DNA of 40,074 nucleotides from Pseudomonadota bacterium (GCA_024640785.1 JAHEEI010000005.1:1-40074), one strand, 5' to 3'. Positions 27,816 to 36,746 are shown, counted from the first letter of the stretch. A program made the numbers and translations. The notes: generated by a model from the letters alone, not told the origin.

Positions 27816-28357
27816 TATTTAGTTTCTCCCATCTCTTTTAGCCGTTCGTAATAGTCTGCCCGCATACCGTTTAAAATATTTATAAGTCCATCAGAAGCAT
27901 AATCAGGAAAAGTCCATTCCAGAGGCTGAAAAGTTTTTTTTCTAAACACTAGCGTCAGGTCAGCGTAAACACCTTCTCCAAGGTAGGGACGGTGAGTAAA
28001 ACTTTTACATGAAGCAAGCACAAAATGACAAAGCGCAATATACCCCGGATCAACATTAACGCTTCGGTTAACTCCCCCTTTTAAAAACTGCTCTTCAATA
28101 TCATTGGTGAAAAGTTTTATTTGAGGAAGCATGTCCGGATTTATCAACTCTTTAAAACTTACAATATGCCGGATAAGGTCTTTGCCAAATTCTTTTTCAT
28201 AGTAGTCAGTAAAATCAAAAGCAAGTGTCTCACTGGTATAATCAATTTCACCAAACTTTTTTACAAGTTTTTCACAGACATTCTCAAAATGATCCTTATT
28301 TCCTGTTATGACGCTCACAACAAGCTTAACAGGCTGCGGAGACTTTGGTTTGCTCAC
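27815..28357 (-). CDS. DUF4416-family protein of unknown function
   Basis: A 180-residue protein that I recognise as DUF4416, a family common in Desulfobacterota. Visible features are the start PVKLVVSVITGNKD, a TSETLAFDFTDYYEKEFGKDL block, VNVDPGYIALCHFVLASCK and a C-terminal FPDYAS. There is no signal peptide or membrane segment. The GTG start overlaps the hldE-kinase stop (GTGA), and the stop overlaps the yicC start, so it is translationally coupled on both sides. Placement among RNA, nucleotide and heptose genes does not settle a function. Confidence 0.85.
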   Translation of the reverse strand: MSKPKSPQPVKLVVSVITGNKDHFENVCEKLVKKFGEIDYTSETLAFDFTDYYEKEFGKDLIRHIVSFKELINPDMLPQIKLFTNDIEEQFLKGGVNRSVNVDPGYIALCHFVLASCKSFTHRPYLGEGVYADLTLVFRKKTFQPLEWTFPDYASDGLINILNGMRADYYERLKEMGETK

Positions 28358-29370
28358 AGCGTTGGGATCCTGTTTTCAAGTATTGCGCTTTTTAGCTGTT
28401 CGACTTTTATCACTGAAGTTCCGATATAGTGAATGACGATACCCGCGGCAAAATTGGCAATCTGCGCAGCTTCTTCCCATGTTGAGCCAGCTGTCTTTGC
28501 TGACATCAAGGTACTTATAACCGTATCTCCGGCTCCGGTAACGTCATAAACCTGTTCTGCTACGGTTTCGATAAATACATGGCTGCCGTCTTTTTCGAGC
28601 AGCAACATGCCGCGCTCACTCAGCTTAACCAGCACACATTCACTTTTTAAGCTCTCCATGATGTTTTGGGCTGCTTTAAGCGCCGAACTTTTATCAATAA
28701 TCTCATGGCGCACAAAACCACTAGCCTCTTTTCGGTTGGGAACGACAATGGTAACTCCCTTAAAATAACGGAAATTGGTAAATTTTGGATCAACCGCAAC
28801 AAGCACTCCATTTTCTGCTGCCAATGGAAGAATTTCTTCAAGCAGATTCTTTGTAATCACCCCTTTTTCATAATCAGAAAAAATGATTGCATCAAGACTG
28901 CCCAGTTTGTCTTTAATATAACCGGCCACAGACTGTCTAGTGCTTTTAGAAATCGGCCGACTTTCTTCCCTGTCAAGCCTTATCACCTGCTGGTTGTGAG
29001 CAATGACCCTGGTTTTCACGATGGTGGGTCTCTCTTTGTCAAGTATGAGGCCTTCGGCATCCGCCCCCATGGAGCTGATTTTTTCACGTACCAGCATCCC
29101 GTCAGTATCGTCACCGATAACCCCGCACAAAAAGATCCCTTTTCCACCAAGAGACACCAGATTGCTGAAAACATTTGCGGCGCCGCCCAGCCTAATATCC
29201 CGACATCGATTGTTTTTCAAATTAACAACTGGAATAGGAGCCTCGGGTGATATCCGGTCAACAGTGCCTTCCATGTATTCATCAAGCATAATGTCACCGA
29301 CAACCATGATCCTGTTTTCGGAAAACCTTCTGATAATAGACTCTAGTCTTTTTTTATCTATCTTGCTCAA
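28354..29370 (-). CDS. hldE: D-glycero-beta-D-manno-heptose-7-phosphate kinase (RfaE1/HldE kinase domain)
   Basis: A 338-residue PfkB-type kinase that makes heptose-1,7-bisphosphate for ADP-heptose and the lipopolysaccharide core. Signatures are VVGDIMLDEYMEGTVDRISP, EAPIPVV, the GGAANVFSNLVSLGG block, FSDYEKGV, DPKFTNFRYFKG and the C-terminal PfkB box DVTGAGDTVISTL. The nucleotidyltransferase half of bifunctional HldE is missing, so it is the split type (also called RfaE1/HldA), with the partner encoded elsewhere. The start is TTG after GGAGATTATA. It implies a Gram-negative heptose-containing envelope. Confidence 0.9.
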   Translation of the reverse strand: MSKIDKKRLESIIRRFSENRIMVVGDIMLDEYMEGTVDRISPEAPIPVVNLKNNRCRDIRLGGAANVFSNLVSLGGKGIFLCGVIGDDTDGMLVREKISSMGADAEGLILDKERPTIVKTRVIAHNQQVIRLDREESRPISKSTRQSVAGYIKDKLGSLDAIIFSDYEKGVITKNLLEEILPLAAENGVLVAVDPKFTNFRYFKGVTIVVPNRKEASGFVRHEIIDKSSALKAAQNIMESLKSECVLVKLSERGMLLLEKDGSHVFIETVAEQVYDVTGAGDTVISTLMSAKTAGSTWEEAAQIANFAAGIVIHYIGTSVIKVEQLKSAILENRIPTL

Positions 29371-29395
29371 TATAATCTCCTGTTTGTTCTATCGC

Positions 29396-29908
29396 TTAGT
29401 AGGTTACCATGGAGTAAATATCATATCCCTTTAGTCTGTCTCTGCCGTTTAGAAATGCAAGCTCAATCAGGAAGGAACATTCAGCAACTTTTCCGCCAGC
29501 TTTTTCAATCAGGCTACAGGCAGCTGCCATGGTTCCGCCGGTAGCCAGAAGGTCATCTATTAAGAGCACCCGGTCACCTTCTTTTATGGCGTCAACATGC
29601 ATTTCTATTTTGTCGGTTCCGTACTCAAGCGAATATTCTTCAGACACGGTAGTGGAAGGAAGCTTCCCGGGTTTCCTTATCGGCACAAACCCTTTGTTTA
29701 TCCTGTAAGCCAGCGCTGAACCGAAAATAAACCCCCTTGATTCAATCCCCGCAATAATATCAATATCTTTATCATTGTAACGTTTAAAAAGCTCTTCCAC
29801 CACAAAGCTAAAACTTTTTTTGTCTTTTAAAAGAGTTGTAATATCACGAAACAGAATTCCTTTTTTGGGAAAATCGGGAACATCTCTTATCTTTTCTTTT
29901 AGATCCAC
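29396..29908 (-). CDS. apt: Adenine phosphoribosyltransferase
   Basis: Salvages adenine to AMP with PRPP. The 170-residue protein has [21 protein letters not shown] at the start (canonical), the ESRGF loop, PIRKPGKLP, and the PRPP-binding [17 protein letters not shown] (114-130). It begins with GTG after a GGGGGG stretch. It lies next to mtnP, which releases adenine from methylthioadenosine, so the pair forms a sensible adenine-recycling unit. Confidence 0.95.
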   Translation of the reverse strand: MDLKEKIRDVPDFPKKGILFRDITTLLKDKKSFSFVVEELFKRYNDKDIDIIAGIESRGFIFGSALAYRINKGFVPIRKPGKLPSTTVSEEYSLEYGTDKIEMHVDAIKEGDRVLLIDDLLATGGTMAAACSLIEKAGGKVAECSFLIELAFLNGRDRLKGYDIYSMVTY

Positions 29909-29946
29909 TTTTACCCCCCTAAAATATCCTGGGTCTCCTTTAATAT

Positions 29947-30729
29947 TTAAAGTAATGCGCTTTTAATTGCCTCTTTACAGCTGCACTCTACAAAATTTAT
30001 TTCTTTTACAGCTGTCATAAGAATATTCTGAACCTTTGCCGCATTTTCTTCCATGGTTTTTTTGATCATCTCCCAGGAAACACTCTCTTCGGTTTCACGC
30101 CAGCAATCATAATCTGTACTCATGGCTATTGAGGCATAACAGATACCCGCTTCTCTTGCCAGCACAACTTCAGGAACCGTACTCATATTGATAATGTCCG
30201 CACCCCACTGCCTGAACATCCTGCTTTCCGCTCGGGATGAAAATCGCGGGCCTTCCACTGTAATAACCGTGCCCTGCCCGTGATACGCAAAGCCAAGTTT
30301 GTCTGCTGTTTGTGCAAGAATCTTTCTCATCTTTTCGCAGAAGGGCTCAGTCATTGGAATGTGACAGACTTTTTGTCCTTCATAAAAGGTGGACTTTCTT
30401 TTCGTTGTCCTGTCAATAAACTGGTCAGGAAAAACAAGATGACCGGGTTCAATCTCCTCACGAAGTGACCCGACTGCGGTTATTGCAAAAATATGGGTTA
30501 CGCCAAGCTCTTTCATGGCACGGATATTTGCACGAAAATTTACCAGGGAAGGCTGAATGCTGTGCTCCTCACCATGCCTGGGTAGGGTTGCCACCTCAAT
30601 TCCTTCTATTTTCCCTCGGGTAACAACGGCAGATGGAGAACCGTAAGGGGTATGAATTTTTATTTTACTGATATCGCTTAGTATTTCGGGATTACCGACT
30701 CCTGTTCCACCTATAATTCCAATTTTCAT
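29947..30729 (-). CDS. mtnP: S-methyl-5'-thioadenosine phosphorylase
   Basis: Cleaves methylthioadenosine to adenine and methylthioribose-1-phosphate. The 260-residue protein has [53 protein letters not shown] and [20 protein letters not shown]. The MSTDYDCW motif is typical of methylthioadenosine rather than inosine/guanosine enzymes. GGAAGG precedes the ATG. It is the first gene of the leftward run ending at rlmB, upstream of apt. The specificity assignment rests on DYDCW and context. Confidence 0.9.
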   Translation of the reverse strand: MKIGIIGGTGVGNPEILSDISKIKIHTPYGSPSAVVTRGKIEGIEVATLPRHGEEHSIQPSLVNFRANIRAMKELGVTHIFAITAVGSLREEIEPGHLVFPDQFIDRTTKRKSTFYEGQKVCHIPMTEPFCEKMRKILAQTADKLGFAYHGQGTVITVEGPRFSSRAESRMFRQWGADIINMSTVPEVVLAREAGICYASIAMSTDYDCWRETEESVSWEMIKKTMEENAAKVQNILMTAVKEINFVECSCKEAIKSALL

Positions 30730-30867
30730 AAGACAAACCTTCCGTTCTGTAATTTTTTAATATAGCTGTTGGAAAAGAATAACAAAAGGCCCTAAAAGGA
30801 GCAAGAATAATATTTAAAGCAGGTATGACTGGATTTTAGGAAAGAAATCGTACTTAATACTTAAAAA

Positions 30868-31701
30868 TCAGTGGAGAACCCTTTTTTCTTCCGATTTAAG
30901 CCGTTTAACCATGGTCACAATATTACCTTTTTCATTAAACGATACTTCATCCATAAGATAATTTACAATAAAAAGTCCGCGCTTGGTCGGAAGTCCCGGG
31001 TCTCTTCCGGCAAAAGCAGAAAGTATTTCTTTATAATCAAAACCTTCACCCTCATCTTCAATGCTTAATCTGAATTCTTTCTGATCAAAAACAAGTTTGA
31101 TTTTAATTTTCTTTAACTCGTCCATATCATTGCCGTGATCCAGAGCATTATTAAGCAGCTCATCTATACAAATCGATATATTTGTCAGAACATTCTCGTC
31201 TTCTATCCCTCTCCATTGGCACTCCCTTACAATATAAAGGACCGCAGAAGGCAAAAGATGCGTAAAATTTGGAAGTTCTATCTCTGTAGAATTTTTTATT
31301 CCCTGAGTCAGCCTGTGCGTTCCCAAAGAAAACTCTCTAAGCCTGAGTCCCCTTTTAATAACATTTTCTATTTCCCTGATTGTAAATGGTTTTGTGATAA
31401 AATTATAGGCGCCTCGGCTAAGCGCATCTACAACATTTTTACCTTCAGCAAAACCTGATATTACCGCAATGGGAATATTTGCATTCATCTGGCGTGCGTT
31501 CTTTATAAACTCAAAACCATCCATGTTGGGCATTAGGAGATCAGTAATAATAAGATCTACCTTTTGGCTGTTTATAACCTTCAGAGCCTCAACCCCGTCA
31601 GAAGCAGTTAGGGGAGTAAGGCGCAATTCCTGAAGGATAACAGAAAGAGTATTCAATACATCTTTATCATCATCAACAACCAAAACAAATATCTCTTTCA
31701 T
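30868..31701 (-). CDS. Response regulator fused to an RsbW-like serine kinase/ATPase domain
   Basis: The receiver domain (about 1-125) has phospho-acceptor D54 in IITDLLMPNMDG. The C-terminal domain (about 140-270) is a HATPase_c_2 fold with N box ISICIDELLNNALDHGN, G1 DEGEGFD and the G2-like KRGLFIVNYLMDEV. This is the anti-sigma-factor kinase type (RsbW/SpoIIAB), not a histidine kinase. Phosphorylation could switch partner binding or phosphorylation of an anti-anti-sigma (STAS) protein, as in known partner-switching systems. GGAG precedes the ATG. No sigma factor or intact STAS gene is adjacent; the only STAS-like gene in the window (about 39 kb) is broken. Confidence 0.88.
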   Translation of the reverse strand: MKEIFVLVVDDDKDVLNTLSVILQELRLTPLTASDGVEALKVINSQKVDLIITDLLMPNMDGFEFIKNARQMNANIPIAVISGFAEGKNVVDALSRGAYNFITKPFTIREIENVIKRGLRLREFSLGTHRLTQGIKNSTEIELPNFTHLLPSAVLYIVRECQWRGIEDENVLTNISICIDELLNNALDHGNDMDELKKIKIKLVFDQKEFRLSIEDEGEGFDYKEILSAFAGRDPGLPTKRGLFIVNYLMDEVSFNEKGNIVTMVKRLKSEEKRVLH

Positions 31702-31790
31702 TTTAGTCTCCGGTTTCTTTAATTAATGAAATATTTAATACTTTAGAATTAGTTATAACAATGCAACAAGAGACATATTCTAGTCAAGAA

Positions 31791-31810
31791 AATTATAGAT
31801 ACCTATAATT
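31791..31810. repeat. 8-bp inverted repeat upstream of the B12 operon
   Basis: AATTATAG and CTATAATT flank ATAC. It lies in the region shared with the leftward response-regulator gene (start 31701) and could be an operator for that gene. It is short and AT-rich, so chance is possible. Confidence 0.3.
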
Positions 31811-31932
31811 AATGGTAAAACTCCCAGATATTATATTCCATAAAAGATAAAAATAACTACCAAAACAAAATAAAAAAGTAAGTTAATGAACAAAGTGTGT
31901 AGCCACAGTTAAGACACCAAAAAGATTTCTCA

Positions 31933-31955
31933 TTTTATGTGAGCACCACATAAAA
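31933..31955. promoter_or_regulatory. 9-bp dyad just upstream of the B12 operon promoter
   Basis: TTTTATGTG and CACATAAAA form a perfect dyad around AGCAC, ending 10 bases before the -35 box. TGTG and CACA half-sites resemble CRP/FNR-family operators, and the location suits an activator. As RNA it could also form a hairpin for leftward transcription. Confidence 0.45.
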
Positions 31956-31965
31956 AAGAGCTTTA

Positions 31966-31994
31966 TTGACAAACAAATACTGCACATGTATATT
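31966..31994 (+). promoter_or_regulatory. Strong sigma-70-type promoter of the B12 operon
   Basis: A perfect TTGACA (31966-31971), a 17-base spacer and TATATT (31989-31994, five of six). Transcription would start near 32001, right at the riboswitch 5' edge. Confidence 0.75.
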
Positions 31995-31998
31995 AATA

Positions 31999-32210
31999 GA
32001 TGGTAGCTCAAAGAGCTTTAATAGGGAAAACGGTGAAAAACCGTTGCGGAACCGCCGCTGTAACTTCGCTTCCTTTAAAAAGGAAACCTTCTAATCACTT
32101 GTGCCACTGTCCTTCTGGGATGGGAAGGCGATTAAAAGGGCGGAGAAGCCAGAAGACCTGCCCGGCAACACTACATGGCGGGAACCCTCGTTTTTAGTGG
32201 TTTCCACAAA
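31999..32210 (+). promoter_or_regulatory. Cobalamin (B12) riboswitch
   Basis: The adenosylcobalamin-type aptamer is recognisable from its conserved segments in order: AATAGGGAA, the GGTGAAA...CCG arm, TTGCGGAACCGCCGCTGTAA, GTGCCACTGT, and the B12 box AGCCAGAAGACCTGCC at 32147-32162. An intrinsic terminator follows, so cobalamin binding probably switches off transcription of the uptake operon downstream. The ends of the aptamer are approximate. Confidence 0.93.
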
Positions 32211-32230
32211 ACTGGTGACTAAATACGAAG

Positions 32231-32263
32231 TCCCTGTGCCTCATTAGAGATGCAGGGATTTTT
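32231..32263 (+). terminator. Riboswitch-controlled terminator
   Basis: TCCCTG pairs with CAGGGA across an inner CTC-ATTA-GAG hairpin, followed by five T residues, shortly before the btuF start at 32278. This is the likely expression platform of the riboswitch. Confidence 0.8.
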
Positions 32264-32277
32264 ATTTTGGATAAAGC

Positions 32278-33204
32278 ATGAGGACAATCATTCATAAAAA
32301 AAAATATAGCCTACTGTTAAAGACCCTGCTGATTCTTCAGGTTGTTCTTCTCTGGAATATCCAAGAAAAGGATAGCACTGCAGCACAAAAACAGTCCGAC
32401 AGTTACCCTGAACGCATAATATCCATGTCTCCCGGCGTCACTGAAACACTTTTTGCCCTTGGCCTTGGAGATAATGTTGTGGGGATTACACGGTACTGCA
32501 CCTACCCCCCTGAAATTGAAAAGATATCAAAAGTCGGCGGTTTCTATGACCCAAGTTATGAAACCATTGTTTCACTTAAGCCGGATCTGGTAATTTTACT
32601 TACTTCACATAAAAGCATAGAGAAAAATCTGGAAAAGCTCGGCTTAAAGATTCTGACAGTTCAAAACAACGAAATCGAGGATATCCTCGATTCTATTACG
32701 ACTATCGGCAATTTTTGCGGGACAGAAAAAAAAGCAGCAGAGCTGATTAAAAATATTAAAAAAAGAATCCGGATTATCAAAAACATTACCTCTGATCTTT
32801 CAAGACCAAAAGTGCTGATATCGGTCGACCGTAATGCCGGCACGCAATTATTCAATGAGGTCTATGTTGCGGGAAAAAATATCTTTTATGATAGGCTTAT
32901 TACACTTGCCGGTGGAAAAAATGTCTGCGACTCCCGTAATATCCGCTATCCGGTACTTTCTGGAGAAGGCATTATCCGGCTTAACCCTGATGTGATCATT
33001 GACATTGTTCCTGATTATAGAGAGAAGGGTCTTGAAATAAAAAATATTATTGCTGAATGGGACAGCTTTTCGTCTATTGAAGCAGTTAAAAATAAGAGGG
33101 TCTATGTTTTTGATAATCCTTATACCGCAATACCCGGACCCAGATTTATTCTTACCCTAGAAGCTCTTGCAAAGACCCTACATCCGGAGGTTAAGTGGAA
33201 GTAG
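32278..33204 (+). CDS. btuF: Cobalamin ABC transporter periplasmic binding protein
   Basis: A 308-residue class III binding protein of the BtuF/FhuD type. A hydrophobic N-terminal segment (about 11-27) acts as signal or anchor. The mature part begins ERIISMSPGVTETLFALGLGDNVVGIT, followed by KVGGFYDPSYETIVSLKPDLVILL and a C-terminal NKRVYVFDNPY. Such proteins carry cobalamin or siderophores to the BtuCD-type permease. The B12 riboswitch in front decides for cobalamin or a precursor. The gene overlaps the ATPase gene, consistent with one operon. Confidence 0.88.
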   Translation: MRTIIHKKKYSLLLKTLLILQVVLLWNIQEKDSTAAQKQSDSYPERIISMSPGVTETLFALGLGDNVVGITRYCTYPPEIEKISKVGGFYDPSYETIVSLKPDLVILLTSHKSIEKNLEKLGLKILTVQNNEIEDILDSITTIGNFCGTEKKAAELIKNIKKRIRIIKNITSDLSRPKVLISVDRNAGTQLFNEVYVAGKNIFYDRLITLAGGKNVCDSRNIRYPVLSGEGIIRLNPDVIIDIVPDYREKGLEIKNIIAEWDSFSSIEAVKNKRVYVFDNPYTAIPGPRFILTLEALAKTLHPEVKWK

Positions 33205-33995
33205 CCGCAGAAAATAAACTGATTGAAATAGAAAACTTTTCTTTTTCAATAAACAGAAAAAAGATATTAAAAGATATTTCTGTCTCAATAAAAAAGGGCG
33301 AATATGTTTCAATTGTGGGCCCCAATGGCGCCGGGAAAACCACGCTCATAAAATGTCTTAACCGTATCCTGTCAGGTGGAACAGGCATAATAAAGATCGC
33401 GGGGAAACCTCTTGGCACATACAAACAAAAGGATCTGGCAAAAAAAATAGGCTATGTTCCTCAGGCAAACGGACACCATTTTTCATTCAGTGTGCGGGAG
33501 TTTATCATGATGGGCCGTTATCCTTACATCAGCCCCTTTTCTTCAGTTTCTTCACAGGATGAAACAGCAGTTGAAAGAGCCATTGAGCTTACCAATACAA
33601 AGAAATGGGCAGACCGGCTCATTACCACCCTTTCAGGAGGAGAAAGGCAAAAGGTTCTGATTGCCGCTGCCCTTGCACAGGAGGCTGATGTTCTTCTGCT
33701 TGATGAGCCCATAACCTTTCTGGATCCGGGCTATCAGGATGAAATATATGCTATTTTAAAAAGTATTAATTTTGACCAGGGAACAACTATTCTTTCTGCG
33801 ACCCACGACATTAACAGTGCGGTTCTTCACAGTCAAAAAATAATTGCGCTTAAAGAAGGTGAGTTATGCTTTTTTGGATCACCAAAAGACATTATGAACA
33901 ATGATAAACTTTACAAACTTTATGGAAAAACATTTTTATTTATTGATCATCCTGTGGCCAGAATTCCTATTATTCTTCCGGGAGGACCTCTCTAA
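33195..33995 (+). CDS. btuD: Cobalamin ABC transporter ATP-binding protein
   Basis: A 266-residue ABC ATPase of the iron-chelate/B12 group. Walker A is GPNGAGKTT (42-50), then a Q loop in GYVPQANGHH, the signature LSGGERQKVLIAAALA, Walker B VLLLDEPITFLD and the switch histidine in SATHDINSA. The start is GTG at 33195 after GGAGG, overlapping the btuF stop by 10 bases. The permease ATG overlaps its stop. It should power the BtuF/BtuC system. Confidence 0.92.
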   Translation: MEVAAENKLIEIENFSFSINRKKILKDISVSIKKGEYVSIVGPNGAGKTTLIKCLNRILSGGTGIIKIAGKPLGTYKQKDLAKKIGYVPQANGHHFSFSVREFIMMGRYPYISPFSSVSSQDETAVERAIELTNTKKWADRLITTLSGGERQKVLIAAALAQEADVLLLDEPITFLDPGYQDEIYAILKSINFDQGTTILSATHDINSAVLHSQKIIALKEGELCFFGSPKDIMNNDKLYKLYGKTFLFIDHPVARIPIILPGGPL

Positions 33996-34996
33996 TGCGT
34001 AAAAAAACCGTTATACTTACTCTATTCATGACGACAATTACTGTGATTTTGATCGCACCCTTTGCGGGCATAAAGGTGATTCCTCTTAACATTCTGTTAA
34101 GTTCTGCCGCAGGCAGCATAGATGCCGATATATTTTTTAAGATCAGGGTCCCCCGGGTGTTAACTGCAGCACTGGCTGGTGCCGGGCTTGCCTTAAGCGG
34201 AATGACCTTCCAGTCCATGTTTAGAAACTCTCTTGCAACACCGTTTACCCTGGGAGTATCAAGCGGCGCATCACTTGGAGCTTCTGTCTATGTCTGGTCG
34301 GGCTTGTCTATTGCTCTTGCAGGCATCCCGGGAGTTTCTGTGTTTTCATTTGCCGGAGCAGGCCTGGCCATTCTGTTTGTTTACGGAATCACAAAAATGA
34401 AAGGCGGCTTTTCAACAACAACCATGCTGCTGGCCGGTGTTGCAATCAGCTTCTTTTTCTCAAGCCTGATACTATTAATTCAGTATGTGTGCGACCTTGC
34501 CCATTCTTTCAGGATAGTCCGCTGGTTAATGGGAGGACTTGAAGCTGTTGGCTATGATCCGGTCATTAATATGCTTCCCTTTGTTCTTCTGGGATGTGTT
34601 ATCGTCTTTTTTCAGTTAAACGGACTCAACCTGCTGTCCATGGGTGAGGAGATTGCCATCAGCAGAGGAGTTGATGCTTCAAAGACAAAAAAACTTCTTT
34701 TCTTTGCCACTTCACTTATGGTAGGCGGGGTTGTTTCGGTCTGCGGGCCGATCGGTTTTATAGGCATGATGGTTCCTCATATCTGCCGTTTGATAATAGG
34801 CCCTGACCATCGTTACTTAATGCCTGCAACAATTCTTTTTGGAAGTGCTTTTCTGGTTGTATGCGATACCCTGGCCCGTACACTTTTTGCTCCGGTTGAA
34901 ATGCCGGTGGGAATAATAACCGCGCTTCTTGGCGGCCCTTTCTTTATCTGGCTGCTTTTAAGCAGATTATCTGAAAGGCTGGTCTTTCAGGAATAG
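33995..34996 (+). CDS. btuC: Cobalamin ABC transporter permease (FecCD family)
   Basis: A 333-residue, mostly hydrophobic protein with about nine to ten membrane helices, of the FecCD/BtuC type. Signatures are RVPRVLTAALAGAGLALSGM, FQSMFRNSLATPFTLGVSSG, ASLGAS, and the C-terminal coupling region GPIGFIGMMVPHICRLIIGPDHR. Its ATG overlaps the btuD stop by one base (TAATG). It forms the membrane channel of the B12 importer, probably as a dimer with two copies of the ATPase. Confidence 0.92.
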   Translation: MRKKTVILTLFMTTITVILIAPFAGIKVIPLNILLSSAAGSIDADIFFKIRVPRVLTAALAGAGLALSGMTFQSMFRNSLATPFTLGVSSGASLGASVYVWSGLSIALAGIPGVSVFSFAGAGLAILFVYGITKMKGGFSTTTMLLAGVAISFFFSSLILLIQYVCDLAHSFRIVRWLMGGLEAVGYDPVINMLPFVLLGCVIVFFQLNGLNLLSMGEEIAISRGVDASKTKKLLFFATSLMVGGVVSVCGPIGFIGMMVPHICRLIIGPDHRYLMPATILFGSAFLVVCDTLARTLFAPVEMPVGIITALLGGPFFIWLLLSRLSERLVFQE

Positions 34997-35006
34997 GAGA
35001 AATGTA

Positions 35007-35633
35007 ATGATAAGTATCATATTAAAGGGCGGTATCCTGATGATCCCCATACTGCTCTGTTCTCTGGCAGTAGCTACCATTCTAATTGAACGGATATACT
35101 ATTTCATAAAGTCATCGACAAAAAATAACGGTTTTATGGAGGATATCGTTGCTGAAATAAAAGGAAAAAATGAAAAAGAGGCCCTTCAAAAAACAAAAGC
35201 TCTTAAAGGTGTCGTTCCAAGAGTAATTGCAGCGGGCATTAAAGAATATATTAACCACAAGGCTGAACATTATATTGAAAAAGCTATTGTGAGAACAGGG
35301 ACTCATGAGCTTTTTCTTTTAGAGCGAAACCTGCGCGGCTTAAATGTTATTGCTAATGTTGCTCCGCTTCTTGGGCTTCTTGGAACAGTGCTTGGCATGA
35401 TCAAGGCATTTATGCAGATAGAAGTGCTTGGAGGAAGCGTTGACCCCTCCAGTCTTGCCGGCGGCATCTGGGAGGCCATGACCACCACTGCCGCCGGACT
35501 TACCGTTGCTATACCGGCCCTTCTTTTTTACAACTATTTTATGGGACGAATTAATAGAATAGAGGCTGAGATGAAGAGCGCTTCCGTCGATCTGATCGAT
35601 GTTGTCAGAGAAAGGGAAAAGAATGCAGTTTGA
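35007..35633 (+). CDS. exbB: ExbB/TolQ-type proton channel
   Basis: A 208-residue MotA/TolQ/ExbB-family inner-membrane protein with helices at about 5-24, 112-133 and 150-172. The conserved LNVIANVAPLLGLLGTVLGMIKAF and GGIWEAMTTTAAGLTVAIPALLFYN blocks line the proton path. It starts 10 bases after btuC with AGGAG upstream, so it is in the same operon, and overlaps exbD. With ExbD and TonB it uses the proton motive force to drive outer-membrane receptors. Confidence 0.92.
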   Translation: MISIILKGGILMIPILLCSLAVATILIERIYYFIKSSTKNNGFMEDIVAEIKGKNEKEALQKTKALKGVVPRVIAAGIKEYINHKAEHYIEKAIVRTGTHELFLLERNLRGLNVIANVAPLLGLLGTVLGMIKAFMQIEVLGGSVDPSSLAGGIWEAMTTTAAGLTVAIPALLFYNYFMGRINRIEAEMKSASVDLIDVVREREKNAV

Positions 35634-36048
35634 GAGAAACCGCAGAGGTTCAGGAGATATTAATATCACACCTCTTATTGATATGGTCTTCCTGCTTTTA
35701 ATATTTTTTCTTCTTACCTCAAGTTTCATTATAGATAGAGGAATAAAAATTAACCTGCCGAAAGCCGTGTCCTCAGAAACAGCGCAAGATAACCGAATTA
35801 CCGTTGCGATAGATTCAGCCGGAGCTGTTTTTGTTGATAATGAACCCCTGTTAATCGAATCGCTTTTAGATAAACTAAAAAAAGCCTATTCTGAAAAAGA
35901 GACTAAAACGGTTTACTTAAAAGCAGACAAGCGAAACAGCGTGGATATTCTTGTACATGTCATGGACATTATAAAGCAGTCCGGTTCTGAAAAAATAAAC
36001 CTTATCACCGAACCGAAACAAAAAATTAATAAAGTTGATCAGCAGTGA
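35623..36048 (+). CDS. exbD: ExbD/TolR-type energy-transducing protein
   Basis: A 141-residue protein from the ATG at 35623, with AAAGGGAAAAG upstream. A TTG at 35599 would add eight residues. It has one N-terminal membrane helix containing the conserved aspartate of ITPLIDMVFLLLIFF, then a periplasmic domain with RITVAIDSAGAVFVDN and VYLKADKRNSVDILVHVMD. It overlaps exbB by 11 bases and tonB by one. Confidence 0.92.
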   Translation: MQFERNRRGSGDINITPLIDMVFLLLIFFLLTSSFIIDRGIKINLPKAVSSETAQDNRITVAIDSAGAVFVDNEPLLIESLLDKLKKAYSEKETKTVYLKADKRNSVDILVHVMDIIKQSGSEKINLITEPKQKINKVDQQ

Positions 36049-36746
36049 TGGACGTCTCATCTTACAGCCCCCTGATTAAATCTTTTGCCGCAGCATTAAT
36101 CCTGCACCTACTTTTCTTTGCTGTGATGCTTAGTGTTTTTCCGGAAATAAAACAAAAGGTTATAAAACCAGTAGCTCTTGACCTTGATTTTGTCCAGGAG
36201 ACAATTCAGGTAAAGAAAAATGATCGGCTCCCTCAAAAAGAAGTTTCCCCAACAAAAAAGCAGGTAATCCTTGAAAAAAAAGAGCTGAAGAAAAGCCCCC
36301 TGCCTGTTAAAAAAATGCCCGCAGAAATCAAGGGAGAAACTTTTCAGTCTCAGGAACATGTAAGCGTTCCTGAAGGGGCCATCTGGGAAGAACCTCAGCC
36401 TCTAAAGCAAAAACAACCTGTCCCAGAAACAGCCATTAAAAAATCGGATCAGAAAAAAGAGACGGACAATTTTCTGGCTGAGATACTGATGCGGATTGAA
36501 AAAGCAAAATACTATCCAAATGTTGCCCGAAGAGGTGGGATGACAGGTACCATTACCTGTAAATTTTCAATTTTCCCGGATGGAAGCGTTAAAGATATTT
36601 CTCTTTTAAAATCTTCAAAGTATACACTCCTGAACAAAGCAGCTGTTGACGCAATAAAAAAGGGGGTTCCATATCCAGACTTTCCTTCTAGTTTTAAAAA
36701 AAATGTTTTTACTTCACAGGTAGACATAAAGTTTTATCTGAACTGA
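36048..36746 (+). CDS. tonB: TonB-family energy transducer
   Basis: A 232-residue protein starting at the ATG that overlaps the exbD stop (TGATG); a GTG one codon earlier is also possible. It has a single N-terminal membrane helix (about 10-30), a long Lys/Pro/Glu-rich spacer (about 45-145) that would cross the periplasm, and a TonB C-terminal domain (YYPNVARRGGMTGTITCKF, FPDGSVKDISLLKSS, DAIKKGVPYPDFP). It is last in the riboswitch-led operon and is followed by a terminator, so it is probably dedicated to the B12 receptor, whose gene is not in this window. Confidence 0.9.
   Translation: MDVSSYSPLIKSFAAALILHLLFFAVMLSVFPEIKQKVIKPVALDLDFVQETIQVKKNDRLPQKEVSPTKKQVILEKKELKKSPLPVKKMPAEIKGETFQSQEHVSVPEGAIWEEPQPLKQKQPVPETAIKKSDQKKETDNFLAEILMRIEKAKYYPNVARRGGMTGTITCKFSIFPDGSVKDISLLKSSKYTLLNKAAVDAIKKGVPYPDFPSSFKKNVFTSQVDIKFYLN

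Noticed and set aside
31929-31941. 13-base match CTCATTTTATGTG shared with 39693-39705
   Set aside because: It is a single short AT-rich match between unrelated contexts; chance cannot be excluded and nothing else around it is shared.
32000-32197. 65-codon plus-strand frame before btuF
   Set aside because: It coincides with the cobalamin riboswitch, whose conserved RNA segments explain the sequence.
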